From Actinomycetota bacterium (GTDB taxonomy: Bacteria; Actinomycetota; Actinomycetes; Nanopelagicales; Nanopelagicaceae), in contig SYAM01000043.1 of NCBI GenBank assembly GCA_005787645.1, positions 1 through 26,728 on the forward strand: a stretch of DNA of 26,728 bases, given 5' to 3'. Of the stretch, positions 1 through 7,583 are shown piece after piece; position 1 is the stretch's first letter, and each line of letters begins with the position of its first letter. The position numbers were made by a program, and so were the translations under genes. The notes beneath the pieces were generated by a model. It saw only the letters and a program-made list of their open reading frames with translations. It did no database searches and had not been told where the DNA came from.

Positions 1-69
1 AAGGTCTTGCCTAATCGCGAGTAGCCGGGAATAAGTACCCCACCCCTTGCGTTCTCCCAAGTAGTAAAA

Positions 70-90
70 GTTGAGTCGAGGCGACTCAGG
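70..90. promoter_or_regulatory. HAIR operator (HspR-binding inverted repeat) of the dnaK operon
   Basis: The sequence reads GTTGAGT, seven bases, then ACTCAGG, which matches the HAIR consensus CTTGAGT-N7-ACTCAAG except at the first base of the left arm and the second-last base of the right arm. In actinobacteria HspR with DnaK as co-repressor binds this site to silence the dnaK operon. It lies 62 bases before the dnaK start, and hspR is the last gene of the same operon, so autorepression is expected. The exact -35/-10 boxes could not be assigned. Confidence 0.88.
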
Positions 91-104
91 TTATTTGATA
101 ACCT
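88..104 (+). repeat. Perfect 7-bp inverted repeat in the dnaK leader
   Basis: AGGTTAT, a 3-base spacer, then ATAACCT form a perfect inverted repeat that shares its first three bases with the right arm of the HAIR element. It could be a short hairpin in the dnaK 5' leader or a second protein-binding site. The sequence shows only the symmetry; a function is inference. Confidence 0.6.
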
Positions 105-151
105 ACCGCCCCTGGCTCGGAAACAGAGAAGGAAATAGGGAGAAAACAGTT

Positions 152-1975
152 ATGGCTAGAGCAGTAGGTATTGATCTTGGAACCACCAATAGCGTGGTCA
201 GCGTTCTCGAGGGTGGCGAGCCCACGGTAATCGCTAACGCCGAAGGCGCCCGCACCACCCCATCGATCGTCGCATTCGCAAAGAATGGCGAGGTTCTCGT
301 TGGTGAGGTTGCCAAGCGTCAATCCGTGACCAACGTCGAGCGAACAATTCGCTCCGTAAAACGTCACATGGGTACCACCTGGACAATTGATATCGATGGG
401 AAGGGATACACCGCACAAGAAATTAGCGCGCGCGTCCTACAAAAGTTGATGCGTGATGCCGAGAGTTATCTTGGCGAAAAAGTCACTGATGCAGTAATCA
501 CCGTTCCTGCTTATTTCAGTGATGCCCAACGTCAGGCAACTAAAGAAGCTGGCGAGATTGCCGGCCTTAATGTTCTTCGCATTATCAACGAGCCGACTGC
601 AGCAGCGCTTGCTTATGGCCTTGATAAGGGTGAGAAGGAGCAGACCATTCTTGTCTTTGATCTTGGTGGTGGAACTTTCGATGTATCACTTCTTGAAATC
701 GGCGATGGCATAGTCGAAGTGAAGGCCACCAATGGCGACAATCAACTTGGTGGCGATGATTGGGATCAAAAACTTGTAGATCACCTTGTCGCAACATTCA
801 AGAGTAAGAATGGGATCGACTTAACAAAAGATAAGATGGCGATGCAACGTGTTCGTGAGGCTGCCGAAAAAGCAAAAATTGAACTCTCATCCTCACAACA
901 AACATCTATCAATCTCCCGTACATCACGGTAGATGCAGATAAGAATCCACTCTTCCTCGATGAGACAGTCACGCGCGCGCAGTTCCAACAGATAAGCGCA
1001 GATCTGCTCAACCGGTGCAAGGTTCCATTCCAAGCAGTCCTTAAAGATGCTGGAATTCCGATCAACGAGATTGATCATGTCGTTCTCGTTGGTGGCTCAA
1101 CTCGTATGCCGGCCGTCGTTGACCTGGTGAAAGAACTCACCGGTGGGCGTGAGCCAAATAAGGGCGTAAATCCCGACGAAGTTGTGGCTGTAGGTGCAGC
1201 GCTTCAAGCAGGCGTTCTCAAAGGTGAAGTGAAGGATGTACTTCTTCTTGATGTGACTCCGCTATCACTTGGTATCGAGACCAAGGGCGGCATCATGACC
1301 AAGCTCATCGAGCGAAACACCACGATTCCCACAAAGCGAAGCGAGATCTTCACCACTGCTGATGACAATCAGCCAGCGGTGCAGATCCAAGTCTTCCAAG
1401 GTGAGCGCGAGATGGCTGCCTACAACAAGAAGCTAGGTATGTTCGAACTCACTGGCCTACCTCCAGCGCCACGCGGTGTGCCACAGATCGAAGTCACATT
1501 CGATATCGATGCCGACGGAATCGTCCACGTATCGGCGAAGGATCTTGGTACCGGTAAAGAACAACGGATGACCATCACGGGTGGCTCTGCGCTGCCAAAG
1601 GATGAGATCGATCGCATGATGCGCGAAGCCGAGTCACACGCCGAAGAGGATAAGGCTCGTCGTGAAGAGGCCGAGATTCGTAACAACGGAGAATCATTGG
1701 TCTACCAAACCGAGAAGTTCATCGCGGATAATTCTGAGAAGTTCAGCGAGGGCGACCTTGCATCAAAGAAGAGCGAAGTCGAAACCGCGCTCGCCGATCT
1801 AAAGAGCGCCCTTGAGGGAACTGACACTTCAGCGATCAAGAGCGCAACCGAGAAGGTGGCGACAATCAGTCAGACTCTCGGGGCAGCGTTGTATGAAGCA
1901 AATGCTGCTGCAGGCGCATCAGCCAAACCAGCTGAAGATGGCGTTGAGGATGCAGAGATCGTCGAAGAGAAATGA
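152..1975 (+). CDS. dnaK: Molecular chaperone DnaK (Hsp70)
   Basis: Cytoplasmic ATP-dependent Hsp70 chaperone that binds unfolded segments and cycles with DnaJ and GrpE. The 607-residue product has the usual order: an ATPase domain opening with GIDLGTTNSVVSV, the EPTAAALAYG segment, the phosphate-binding VFDLGGGTFDVSLLE and VLVGGSTRMPAV motifs, the DVTPLSLGIET linker/substrate-domain start, and a charged helical lid ending in EIVEEK. Length is slightly short but normal for actinobacteria. I chose the ATG at 152 because it gives the conserved MARAVGIDLG start and has purine-rich GGAAATAGGGAG upstream; the open frame continues upstream to 71 but would start inside the HAIR operator. It is the first gene of dnaK-grpE-dnaJ-hspR and overlaps grpE by 4 bp. 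As HspR co-repressor it probably takes part in its own feedback control. Confidence 0.98.
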   Translation: MARAVGIDLGTTNSVVSVLEGGEPTVIANAEGARTTPSIVAFAKNGEVLVGEVAKRQSVTNVERTIRSVKRHMGTTWTIDIDGKGYTAQEISARVLQKLMRDAESYLGEKVTDAVITVPAYFSDAQRQATKEAGEIAGLNVLRIINEPTAAALAYGLDKGEKEQTILVFDLGGGTFDVSLLEIGDGIVEVKATNGDNQLGGDDWDQKLVDHLVATFKSKNGIDLTKDKMAMQRVREAAEKAKIELSSSQQTSINLPYITVDADKNPLFLDETVTRAQFQQISADLLNRCKVPFQAVLKDAGIPINEIDHVVLVGGSTRMPAVVDLVKELTGGREPNKGVNPDEVVAVGAALQAGVLKGEVKDVLLLDVTPLSLGIETKGGIMTKLIERNTTIPTKRSEIFTTADDNQPAVQIQVFQGEREMAAYNKKLGMFELTGLPPAPRGVPQIEVTFDIDADGIVHVSAKDLGTGKEQRMTITGGSALPKDEIDRMMREAESHAEEDKARREEAEIRNNGESLVYQTEKFIADNSEKFSEGDLASKKSEVETALADLKSALEGTDTSAIKSATEKVATISQTLGAALYEANAAAGASAKPAEDGVEDAEIVEEK

Positions 1976-2469
1976 GCGACGAGACTAGTTCGGTAGTCAC
2001 AGAGGAGAGCGCCCCACTTGAGAATCCTTCAGAGAATGGAGATTCCTCAGGGGGCGTTAGCCCTGTTGCTGAACTCACCGCAGATCTCCAACGGTTACAA
2101 GCGGAGTATCAGAATTACCGTAAGCGCGTCGAACGCGACCGCGCTCTTGCAAGTGAGTTAGCAATAGCTGCTCTCTTGATGGAGTTATTGCCAGTTCTTG
2201 ATGACCTCGACCGTGCCCGTGAACATGGTGAGTTGGCGGGTGGATTTAAATCAGTTGCTGAACAAATCGAACGAACTGTCGAAAAGTTGGGCCTCGTCAA
2301 GTTCGGTGAAGTGGGAACGCCGTTTGATCCGCAAATTCACGAGGCGCTAATGCACCTAACCTCGGCCGATGTTTCTGAAGCAACCGCGACTGCGATTTTG
2401 CAACCCGGATACAAATTTAAGGATCGAGTACTTCGCCCCGCTCGGGTCGCAGTAACCGATCCGGAGTGA
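1972..2469 (+). CDS. grpE: Nucleotide exchange factor GrpE
   Basis: GrpE releases ADP from DnaK and so resets the chaperone cycle; it acts as a dimer in the cytoplasm. The 165-residue protein starts with an acidic, low-complexity tail, has a long helix (ELTADLQRLQAEYQNYRKRVERD, approximate residues 35-57, typical dimer coiled coil) and ends with the conserved beta domain containing FDPQIHEALMH and GYKFKDRVLRPARVAV. The ATG overlaps the dnaK stop codon in an ATGA arrangement, so translational coupling is likely. Length is within the family range. The next gene, dnaJ, starts 18 bases downstream. Confidence 0.97.
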   Translation: MSDETSSVVTEESAPLENPSENGDSSGGVSPVAELTADLQRLQAEYQNYRKRVERDRALASELAIAALLMELLPVLDDLDRAREHGELAGGFKSVAEQIERTVEKLGLVKFGEVGTPFDPQIHEALMHLTSADVSEATATAILQPGYKFKDRVLRPARVAVTDPE

Positions 2470-2487
2470 GAGATCTGGGAAAAATAG

Positions 2488-3375
2488 ATGGCTGCAAAAG
2501 ACTTATACGAAAAGGATTATTACGCAATCCTTGGCGTAGATAAGAGCGCCGATAGCGATGAGATTAAAAAGCGTTATCGGAAACTTGCGCGCGAACTTCA
2601 CCCCGATAAAACAAAAGGGGATAAGACCCTCGAAGAGCGCTTCAAAGCAGTTTCTGAGGCATATGACATTCTCTCCGACGAGAAAAAGCGCGCGGAATAC
2701 GATCAAGCGCGCACACTCTTCCAACAAGGGGGAGTTCCCAATGGAGGTTTCCAAGGGAACTTCTCTGCGGGAGGCTTTGGCGATCTTGGAGATATCTTCG
2801 GCAATCTCTTTGGTGGTCAGCGCGGGCCGCGACGCGGTGCCGATATGCAAGCCCAAGCAAATATCTCTTTTCGCGAATCGATTAATGGAACTCAATTAAC
2901 CTTCAACTCACCATCAGGGCCAGTAACTACCAAGATTCCTGCAGGTGTTCATGATGGGGCAAAGATTCGTGTCCGTGGCAAGGGCGCCCCTGGCGAGGCT
3001 GGGCCTGGAGATCTGTACATCACGATTAGCGTCGCTGCGCACTCGGTCTTTTCAAGAAAAGAAGAGAATTTACTTCTCACCCTTCCTGTGACATTCCCCG
3101 AAGCAGCGTTAGGCGCCGATGTTTCGGTTCCGACTCTCTCTGGCGAAGAGGTAACCCTTCGACTTCCTGCCGGTACTGCGAACGGGAAAACCCTTCGCAT
3201 AAAAGGGCGTGGCATAACACGCAAAGATGGAAGCGCTGGAGATCTTCTCGTGACAATCGAAGTTTCCGTTCCCCAGCGAGTGGATGGTAAGGCAAAGAAG
3301 GCGCTTGAAACGTATCTTGATGAAACCAAGAGCGCAGATCCTCGAGAAGATTTTCGTAAGCGAGCACGTTCATGA
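2488..3375 (+). CDS. dnaJ: DnaJ co-chaperone lacking the zinc-finger domain (type II, CbpA-like)
   Basis: J-domain protein that delivers substrates to DnaK and stimulates its ATPase. The 295-residue product has a J-domain at about residues 9-75 with the invariant HPD at 38-40, a Gly/Phe-rich stretch at about 83-115 (GGFQGNF, GDIFGNLFGG), and two C-terminal beta domains with the typical PAGVHDGAKIRVRGKG and PAGTANGKTLRIKGRG segments. There is no cysteine and no CxxCxGxG repeat, so the zinc-finger domain normal for the DnaJ of actinobacterial dnaK operons (about 380-400 residues) is absent. It sits in the standard dnaJ position between grpE and hspR, overlapping hspR by 4 bp. A second DnaJ elsewhere in the genome is possible. 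Confidence 0.93.
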   Translation: MAAKDLYEKDYYAILGVDKSADSDEIKKRYRKLARELHPDKTKGDKTLEERFKAVSEAYDILSDEKKRAEYDQARTLFQQGGVPNGGFQGNFSAGGFGDLGDIFGNLFGGQRGPRRGADMQAQANISFRESINGTQLTFNSPSGPVTTKIPAGVHDGAKIRVRGKGAPGEAGPGDLYITISVAAHSVFSRKEENLLLTLPVTFPEAALGADVSVPTLSGEEVTLRLPAGTANGKTLRIKGRGITRKDGSAGDLLVTIEVSVPQRVDGKAKKALETYLDETKSADPREDFRKRARS

Positions 3376-3743
3376 CTCGCGAGCATAAAGATGCTAAGGA
3401 ATTAGGAGATGAGACTCCGGTATATGTGATCTCAATTGCAGCGGAATTAGCTGGTATGCACCCACAAACGCTCAGACAATATGATCGGCTAGGGCTGGTA
3501 TCACCAGGCCGCAGCAGTGGACGTGGACGTAGGTATTCCTTACGCGACATTGTTCTGCTTCGAACAATTGCAAAATTGACAAACGATGGCATAAATCTTG
3601 CAGGAATCGCACGAATTATGGAGTTAGAGGCCACCGTCGCGCGACTTGATGGTGAAGTTGCGCAGTTGCGCCAGGAAGTGAATGCACTTCTTGCAGAAAA
3701 TCCACCAAAATCACTCGTCATCTATCGCCCAGAGAATCAATAA
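3372..3743 (+). CDS. hspR: Heat-shock repressor HspR (MerR family)
   Basis: MerR-type repressor that binds HAIR sites, with DnaK as co-repressor, and shuts off chaperone genes outside stress. The 123-residue protein has an N-terminal winged-helix domain (YVISIAAELAGMHPQTLRQYDRLGLVSP, about residues 17-44, then GRGRRYSLRDIVLLRTI) followed by a short coiled coil (about residues 80-105) with heptad-like Leu/Val spacing. MHPQTLRQYDRLGLV is the usual HspR recognition-helix region. The ATG overlaps the dnaJ stop (ATGA). The HAIR site at 70-90 is its expected target, giving an autoregulatory loop. The C-terminal tail is short and hydrophilic. Confidence 0.95.
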   Translation: MTREHKDAKELGDETPVYVISIAAELAGMHPQTLRQYDRLGLVSPGRSSGRGRRYSLRDIVLLRTIAKLTNDGINLAGIARIMELEATVARLDGEVAQLRQEVNALLAENPPKSLVIYRPENQ

Positions 3744-3748
3744 TTCAT

Positions 3749-3754
3749 TAGTAT
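3749..3754 (+). promoter_or_regulatory. Probable -10 box for leaderless pyrE transcript
   Basis: TAGTAT fits the actinobacterial TANNNT -10 pattern and ends 8 bases before the pyrE ATG at 3763. A start site 6-8 bases downstream of the box would fall on or next to the start codon, giving a leaderless mRNA. No clear -35 box was found. Confidence 0.5.
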
Positions 3755-3762
3755 TGCGCACT

Positions 3763-4299
3763 ATGAGCGCACGAGAATCACTTTTAGAAGAGATCAAATC
3801 AAAGGCTGTAGTCCACGGGAAGGTCATTCTTTCCAGTGGTAAAGAAGCCAACTATTACGTGGATTTACGTCGCGTAACGCTCGATTCAGTTGCAGCGCCA
3901 TTAGTGGGCGAAGTAATGCTCGATGCTACTGCGCATCTCGATTATGACGCAGTTGGCGGATTAACCATAGGCGCTGATCCCATCGCAACTGCCATGCTCC
4001 ATGTTGCGCATCAACGTGGAAAGCAAGTCGATGCTTTTGTTGTTCGTAAGAGTGAGAAACACCATGGGTTGCAACGGCGAATCGAAGGGCCTGATGTAAA
4101 AGGGCGAAAAGTGTTGGCTCTTGAAGATACTTCTACTACTGGTGATTCAGTTTTAGCCGCTGTCGCGGCGCTTCGAGAAGCAGGAGCAATAGTCGTGGGA
4201 GTAGCAGTCATAGTCGATCGAGGCGCAGGTCCAAAAATCAAAGAAGCGAATGTTCCATACGTTTCTATCTATACACTCGCAGATCTAGGCCTTAGTTAG
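3763..4299 (+). CDS. pyrE: Orotate phosphoribosyltransferase
   Basis: Transfers ribose-5-phosphate from PRPP to orotate to make OMP in pyrimidine biosynthesis (cytoplasmic, dimer). The 178-residue protein has the SSGKEANYYVDLRRVTLD substrate loop, the KSEKHHGLQRRIEG segment carrying the flexible-loop lysines, and the PRPP-binding motif LALEDTSTTGDSV. I used the ATG at 3763, which gives the normal length and the typical RESLLEEIKSKAVVHGKVILSSG start; the open frame extends to 3682 but that stretch overlaps the end of hspR and has no family similarity. There is no Shine-Dalgarno before 3763; a TAGTAT box 8 bases upstream suggests a leaderless message. It converges with the DedA gene, with only 3 bases between stop codons. 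Confidence 0.95.
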   Translation: MSARESLLEEIKSKAVVHGKVILSSGKEANYYVDLRRVTLDSVAAPLVGEVMLDATAHLDYDAVGGLTIGADPIATAMLHVAHQRGKQVDAFVVRKSEKHHGLQRRIEGPDVKGRKVLALEDTSTTGDSVLAAVAALREAGAIVVGVAVIVDRGAGPKIKEANVPYVSIYTLADLGLS

Positions 4300-4302
4300 A
4301 TT

Positions 4303-4920
4303 TTACTTCTTCTTTTTTAGAAGCTCTCGGATAATTGGAATCAGACTTAGCACTATCAAAACACCCACTATAGGAATCAGATATTTGTCGATAGAACCTG
4401 AGACTCGTTCACCTAACAAATAACCAACAATCAAAATTGAAGTGGTCCAAATAAGTGCACTTAAAGCATTCCAAAAAGTAAATCTTTTCTTCTCCATCTT
4501 CAGAATTCCGGCAAGAGGACTCATCAGCGTGCGCACGATTGGAACATAACGACCAAAAATAATTGCTTTGCCCGGGCCATATCGATTAAACCAATGCTCT
4601 GCATATTGAACGCGCTCTTGATTAAAAATTCTTCCATCGGGACGATTAAACAGCGACCGCCCATAACGAATTCCGATGTAGTACCCCAATTCCGAACCCA
4701 AGAATGCGGCAATCGGACAGAAAATCAGGAGCGCGGTGAGTGAGAGTTGAAAGCCGAAAGCATCCGTTCCTGCCGCGAGGCCAGCAACAAAGAGGAGTGA
4801 ATCTCCAGGAAGCACGATCCCGACGAGCAAGCCCACCTCGATAAATAGGGTGATGACCACCCCGATGGTGCCTAAACCAGTAACAATCGCCTCAGGATTG
4901 AGGAAGTCAGCCAGGCTCAC
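4303..4920 (-). CDS. DedA family inner-membrane protein
   Basis: DedA/SNARE-associated (VTT-like) membrane protein. Members of this family act in lipid-carrier flipping and envelope homeostasis; the substrate here cannot be told. The 205-residue protein has about four hydrophobic segments (about residues 15-35, 55-78, 135-155 and 178-198), the conserved VLPGDSLLFVAGLAAG and FLGSELGYYIGIRYGR motifs, and the amphipathic FGRYVPIVRTLMSPLAGI segment that forms the re-entrant region. It ends in a KKKK tail. The start is a GTG at 4920, supported by an AAGGTGG ribosome site 4-10 bases upstream on the minus strand. It is divergent from purA across a 129-base gap and convergent with pyrE. Confidence 0.93.
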   Translation of the reverse strand: MSLADFLNPEAIVTGLGTIGVVITLFIEVGLLVGIVLPGDSLLFVAGLAAGTDAFGFQLSLTALLIFCPIAAFLGSELGYYIGIRYGRSLFNRPDGRIFNQERVQYAEHWFNRYGPGKAIIFGRYVPIVRTLMSPLAGILKMEKKRFTFWNALSALIWTTSILIVGYLLGERVSGSIDKYLIPIVGVLIVLSLIPIIRELLKKKK

Positions 4921-4986
4921 AGCGCCACCTTACGCGGGTCGGCCCGTAATTTTCGCAACGGCGCAATCTATGAAATTATTGGGCGT

Positions 4987-5043
4987 AAGCCTTCGGAGAG
5001 CTACCAGCGAAGATTTACACCCTCTAGCTCTGGTGAAAGGCTT
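4987..5043 (+). promoter_or_regulatory. Nested inverted repeats in the purA leader covering the ribosome site
   Basis: AAGCCTT (4987-4993) is the exact complement of AAGGCTT (5037-5043), and inside it AGAGCT (4997-5002) pairs with AGCTCT (5026-5031). Folded as RNA this places the only Shine-Dalgarno-like sequence before purA (GAAAGG, 5035-5040) partly in the outer stem. It does not match the known purine riboswitch in my reading. A TAATTT hexamer at 4947-4952 could be a -10 box that yields a leader of about 90 bases. The pairing is visible; a regulatory role is inference. Confidence 0.35.
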
Positions 5044-5049
5044 CGACAA

Positions 5050-6339
5050 ATGCCAGCAATTGTTCTGCTCGGTGCCCAATGGGGCGATGAAGGTAAAGGT
5101 AAAGCCACCGATCTTTTAGGTGATCGCGTGGATTATGTTGTCCGCTACCAGGGTGGGAATAACGCAGGACACACGGTTGTCATCGGTGACCAAAAGTATG
5201 CATTGCACTTGTTGCCTTCTGGAATCCTAAGCCCGAATGTGATTCCAGTAATTGGAAATGGTGTTGTGATTGATCCAGCAGTTCTCTTAGAGGAGATTGA
5301 AGGTCTCAATGAACGCGGAATCGATACATCAAAATTAGTTATCAGTTCAAATGCACATTTGATAACCCCTTATCACCGCACCATCGATAAAGTCTCCGAG
5401 CGTTTCTTGGGTAAGGCGAAGATAGGCACTACTGGACGTGGAATCGGCCCAGCTTATGCTGACAAAATCAGTCGCATCGGAATTCGAGTTCAGGATCTCT
5501 TCGATGAATCAATTCTGCAGAAGAAGTTAGAGAGCGCGCTTAAAGATAAGAACCAAGTTCTGACAAAAGTCTTCAATCGAAAAGATATGCAAGTTTCGGA
5601 GATTCTTGAGGAATATCTAGGGTTTGCTGAAATCCTTCGCCCATATATTGCCGATACTGCGTTACTGCTCAATCAAGCCCTTGAAGACGGTAAGACAGTA
5701 TTACTGGAGGGATCACAAGGGACCCTTCTCGATGTCGATCACGGTACCTACCCATTTGTAACATCCAGCAACCCGACTGCAGGCGGTGCATGTACTGGAT
5801 CTGGTATCGGTCCGACAAAGATTGAGCGTGTCATCGGAATAGTAAAGGCGTACACCACCCGTGTTGGTTCTGGGCCATTCCCCACTGAATTAGAGAATGA
5901 AGATGGCGAGAAATTACGGACCATTGGCCATGAATATGGCACTACTACAGGTCGTAATCGACGATGTGGTTGGTATGACGCTCCAATCGCACGATTTGCC
6001 GTCCGTATAAACGGATTAACCGATTTCTTCCTCACCAAGCTTGATGTATTGACTGGTTGGGAGAGAATTCCGGTCTGCGTTGCCTATGAAATCAACGGTA
6101 AGAGAGTTGAAGAGATCCCATCTTCTCAAACTGATTTTCATCATGCGGTTCCCATCTATGAATACCTCCCAGGATGGAACGAGGATATCTCGAAGGCTCG
6201 TTCGCTCTCCGATTTGCCAATAAATGCTCAAAAATATGTGGCATATCTAGAAGAGATATCGGGAGCGCCTATGAGCGCGATTGGCGTCGGACCAGGACGC
6301 GATGAAACTATCGTAACAAGGGACCTTCTGAAACGATGA
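5050..6339 (+). CDS. purA: Adenylosuccinate synthetase
   Basis: First committed step from IMP to AMP: joins aspartate to IMP using GTP, producing adenylosuccinate (cytoplasmic dimer). The 429-residue length is standard. The N-terminal GAQWGDEGKGK P-loop carries catalytic Asp13 and GGNNAGHTVV carries His41, both at their classic positions. GTTGRGIGPAYADK (IMP binding), LLEGSQGTLLDVDHGTYPFVTSS and the GTTTGRNRRCGW segment follow. Start ATG at 5050 gives exact family numbering. It is the first gene of the purine run and overlaps purD by 4 bp (ATGA). The leader can form a nested hairpin over the ribosome site. Confidence 0.98.
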   Translation: MPAIVLLGAQWGDEGKGKATDLLGDRVDYVVRYQGGNNAGHTVVIGDQKYALHLLPSGILSPNVIPVIGNGVVIDPAVLLEEIEGLNERGIDTSKLVISSNAHLITPYHRTIDKVSERFLGKAKIGTTGRGIGPAYADKISRIGIRVQDLFDESILQKKLESALKDKNQVLTKVFNRKDMQVSEILEEYLGFAEILRPYIADTALLLNQALEDGKTVLLEGSQGTLLDVDHGTYPFVTSSNPTAGGACTGSGIGPTKIERVIGIVKAYTTRVGSGPFPTELENEDGEKLRTIGHEYGTTTGRNRRCGWYDAPIARFAVRINGLTDFFLTKLDVLTGWERIPVCVAYEINGKRVEEIPSSQTDFHHAVPIYEYLPGWNEDISKARSLSDLPINAQKYVAYLEEISGAPMSAIGVGPGRDETIVTRDLLKR

Positions 6340-7583
6340 GAATACTTCTGATTGGAAGCGGAGCGCGAGAACATGCACTCGCATATTCGCTTAAGTCAGA
6401 TTCTTCAGTCAGCGAATTACATGTTGCCCCTGGTAATCCTGGCATCAACAAGTATGCGATTGCACATGAAGTAAATCCCAACGACCCCGAGTCGGTCTCA
6501 CGACTCGCACAATCCATAGATGCAGATTTGGTGGTGATTGGTCCTGAGGCGCCATTAGTAGCAGGAGTAGCAGATGCAGTACGCGCACTTGGTATTCCAT
6601 GCTTTGGCCCTTCGAAAGCTGCGGCGCAAATCGAGGGTTCAAAGAGTTTTGCAAAAGAGATCATGGCTAGCGCTAGCGTTCCCACCGCGCAATCTTTCAC
6701 CTGTACGACGCGAGAGGAAATCGAGCAGGCACTCGATGCATTTGGTCCGATTTATGTTGTAAAGAATGATGGACTTGCGGCAGGCAAAGGAGTTGTCGTC
6801 ACAGAAGATCGCAACGTTGCACTCAACCATGCGCTTGATTGTGGGAAAGTTGTGATTGAGGAGTATCTCGATGGTCCCGAGATCTCTCTCTTCGGCATCT
6901 CTGACGGCACCCATGTAATCGGCATGGAACCAGCACAGGATTTCAAACGCGTTTTTGATAATGATGAAGGTCCAAATACTGGCGGAATGGGCGCTTACTC
7001 ACCACTGCCTTGGGCGCCAAAGGATATTGTCGAAAAGACCGAGCGTGAGGTTCTGTTGCCGACAATTAAAGAGTTGGCAGCGCGAAATATGCCATTTATT
7101 GGATTGCTCTATGCAGGACTTGCAGTGACCTCGCACGGGATTCGAGTGATTGAATTCAATGCTCGTTTTGGCGATCCAGAGACAGAAGCTCTGTTGCCTC
7201 GTCTTAAGACTCCACTTGCGCAGTTGCTTCTCGCCGCTGCTACCGGAAATCTATCGACGCACCCGCCGTTGGAATGGTCTCCACATTCAGCGGTGACTGT
7301 CGTCTTGGCTTCTGAGGGTTACCCCGAGAATCCACGAACGGGTCGTATGATCGAGGGGATCACAGATCGACCAGGTGCAATTGTCTTTCACGCAGGCACC
7401 AAAGAAACCTCCGGAGATTTGGTCTCTCATGGTGGTCGCGTCTTAGCGATTACCGGAATCGGGAGCGACCTGGAAATCGCCCGGTCCAACAGTTATGCCG
7501 CGCTCTCAAAGATTTCTCTCGCTGGTGGCCATTATCGAAAAGATATTGCTTTAAAAGCGTCAATCAATGAGAAAGGGGCCTAA
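6336..7583 (+). CDS. purD: Phosphoribosylamine-glycine ligase (GAR synthetase)
   Basis: Second step of de novo purine synthesis: ATP-dependent ligation of glycine to phosphoribosylamine. The 415-residue ATP-grasp protein opens with MRILLIGSGAREHALAYSL, has the VIGPEAPLVAGVAD segment, the ATP-binding YVVKNDGLAAGKGVVV loop at about residues 140-156, the GPNTGGMGAYSP motif and the metal-binding VIEFNARFGDPETE at about residues 265-280. The ATG sits in a 4-bp overlap with the purA stop, and purB follows at once, so all three are likely on one message. Length is at the short end of the family. Confidence 0.98.
   Translation: MRILLIGSGAREHALAYSLKSDSSVSELHVAPGNPGINKYAIAHEVNPNDPESVSRLAQSIDADLVVIGPEAPLVAGVADAVRALGIPCFGPSKAAAQIEGSKSFAKEIMASASVPTAQSFTCTTREEIEQALDAFGPIYVVKNDGLAAGKGVVVTEDRNVALNHALDCGKVVIEEYLDGPEISLFGISDGTHVIGMEPAQDFKRVFDNDEGPNTGGMGAYSPLPWAPKDIVEKTEREVLLPTIKELAARNMPFIGLLYAGLAVTSHGIRVIEFNARFGDPETEALLPRLKTPLAQLLLAAATGNLSTHPPLEWSPHSAVTVVLASEGYPENPRTGRMIEGITDRPGAIVFHAGTKETSGDLVSHGGRVLAITGIGSDLEIARSNSYAALSKISLAGGHYRKDIALKASINEKGA

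Noticed and set aside
71..151. N-terminal extension of dnaK by 27 codons
   Set aside because: It would begin inside the HAIR operator, has no similarity to DnaK starts, and the ATG at 152 has a ribosome site and gives the conserved start.
864..1078. Open frames opposite or out of frame with the core genes throughout the window
   Set aside because: They lie inside clear genes, lack ribosome sites and recognisable domains, and vanish once the true genes are accepted.
3682..3762. N-terminal extension of pyrE by 27 codons
   Set aside because: It overlaps the end of hspR in another frame and adds residues not found in the family; the ATG at 3763 gives the normal length.
4281..4317. Terminator at the end of pyrE (ATCTA/TAGAT stem followed by a T-rich stretch)
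   Set aside because: The stem has only five mostly A-T pairs and the T-rich stretch is the coding end of the convergent DedA gene (lysine codons).
4921..5049. Known purine riboswitch before purA
   Set aside because: The nested repeats do not show the three-way junction and conserved core of that class; only an unassigned hairpin is supported.
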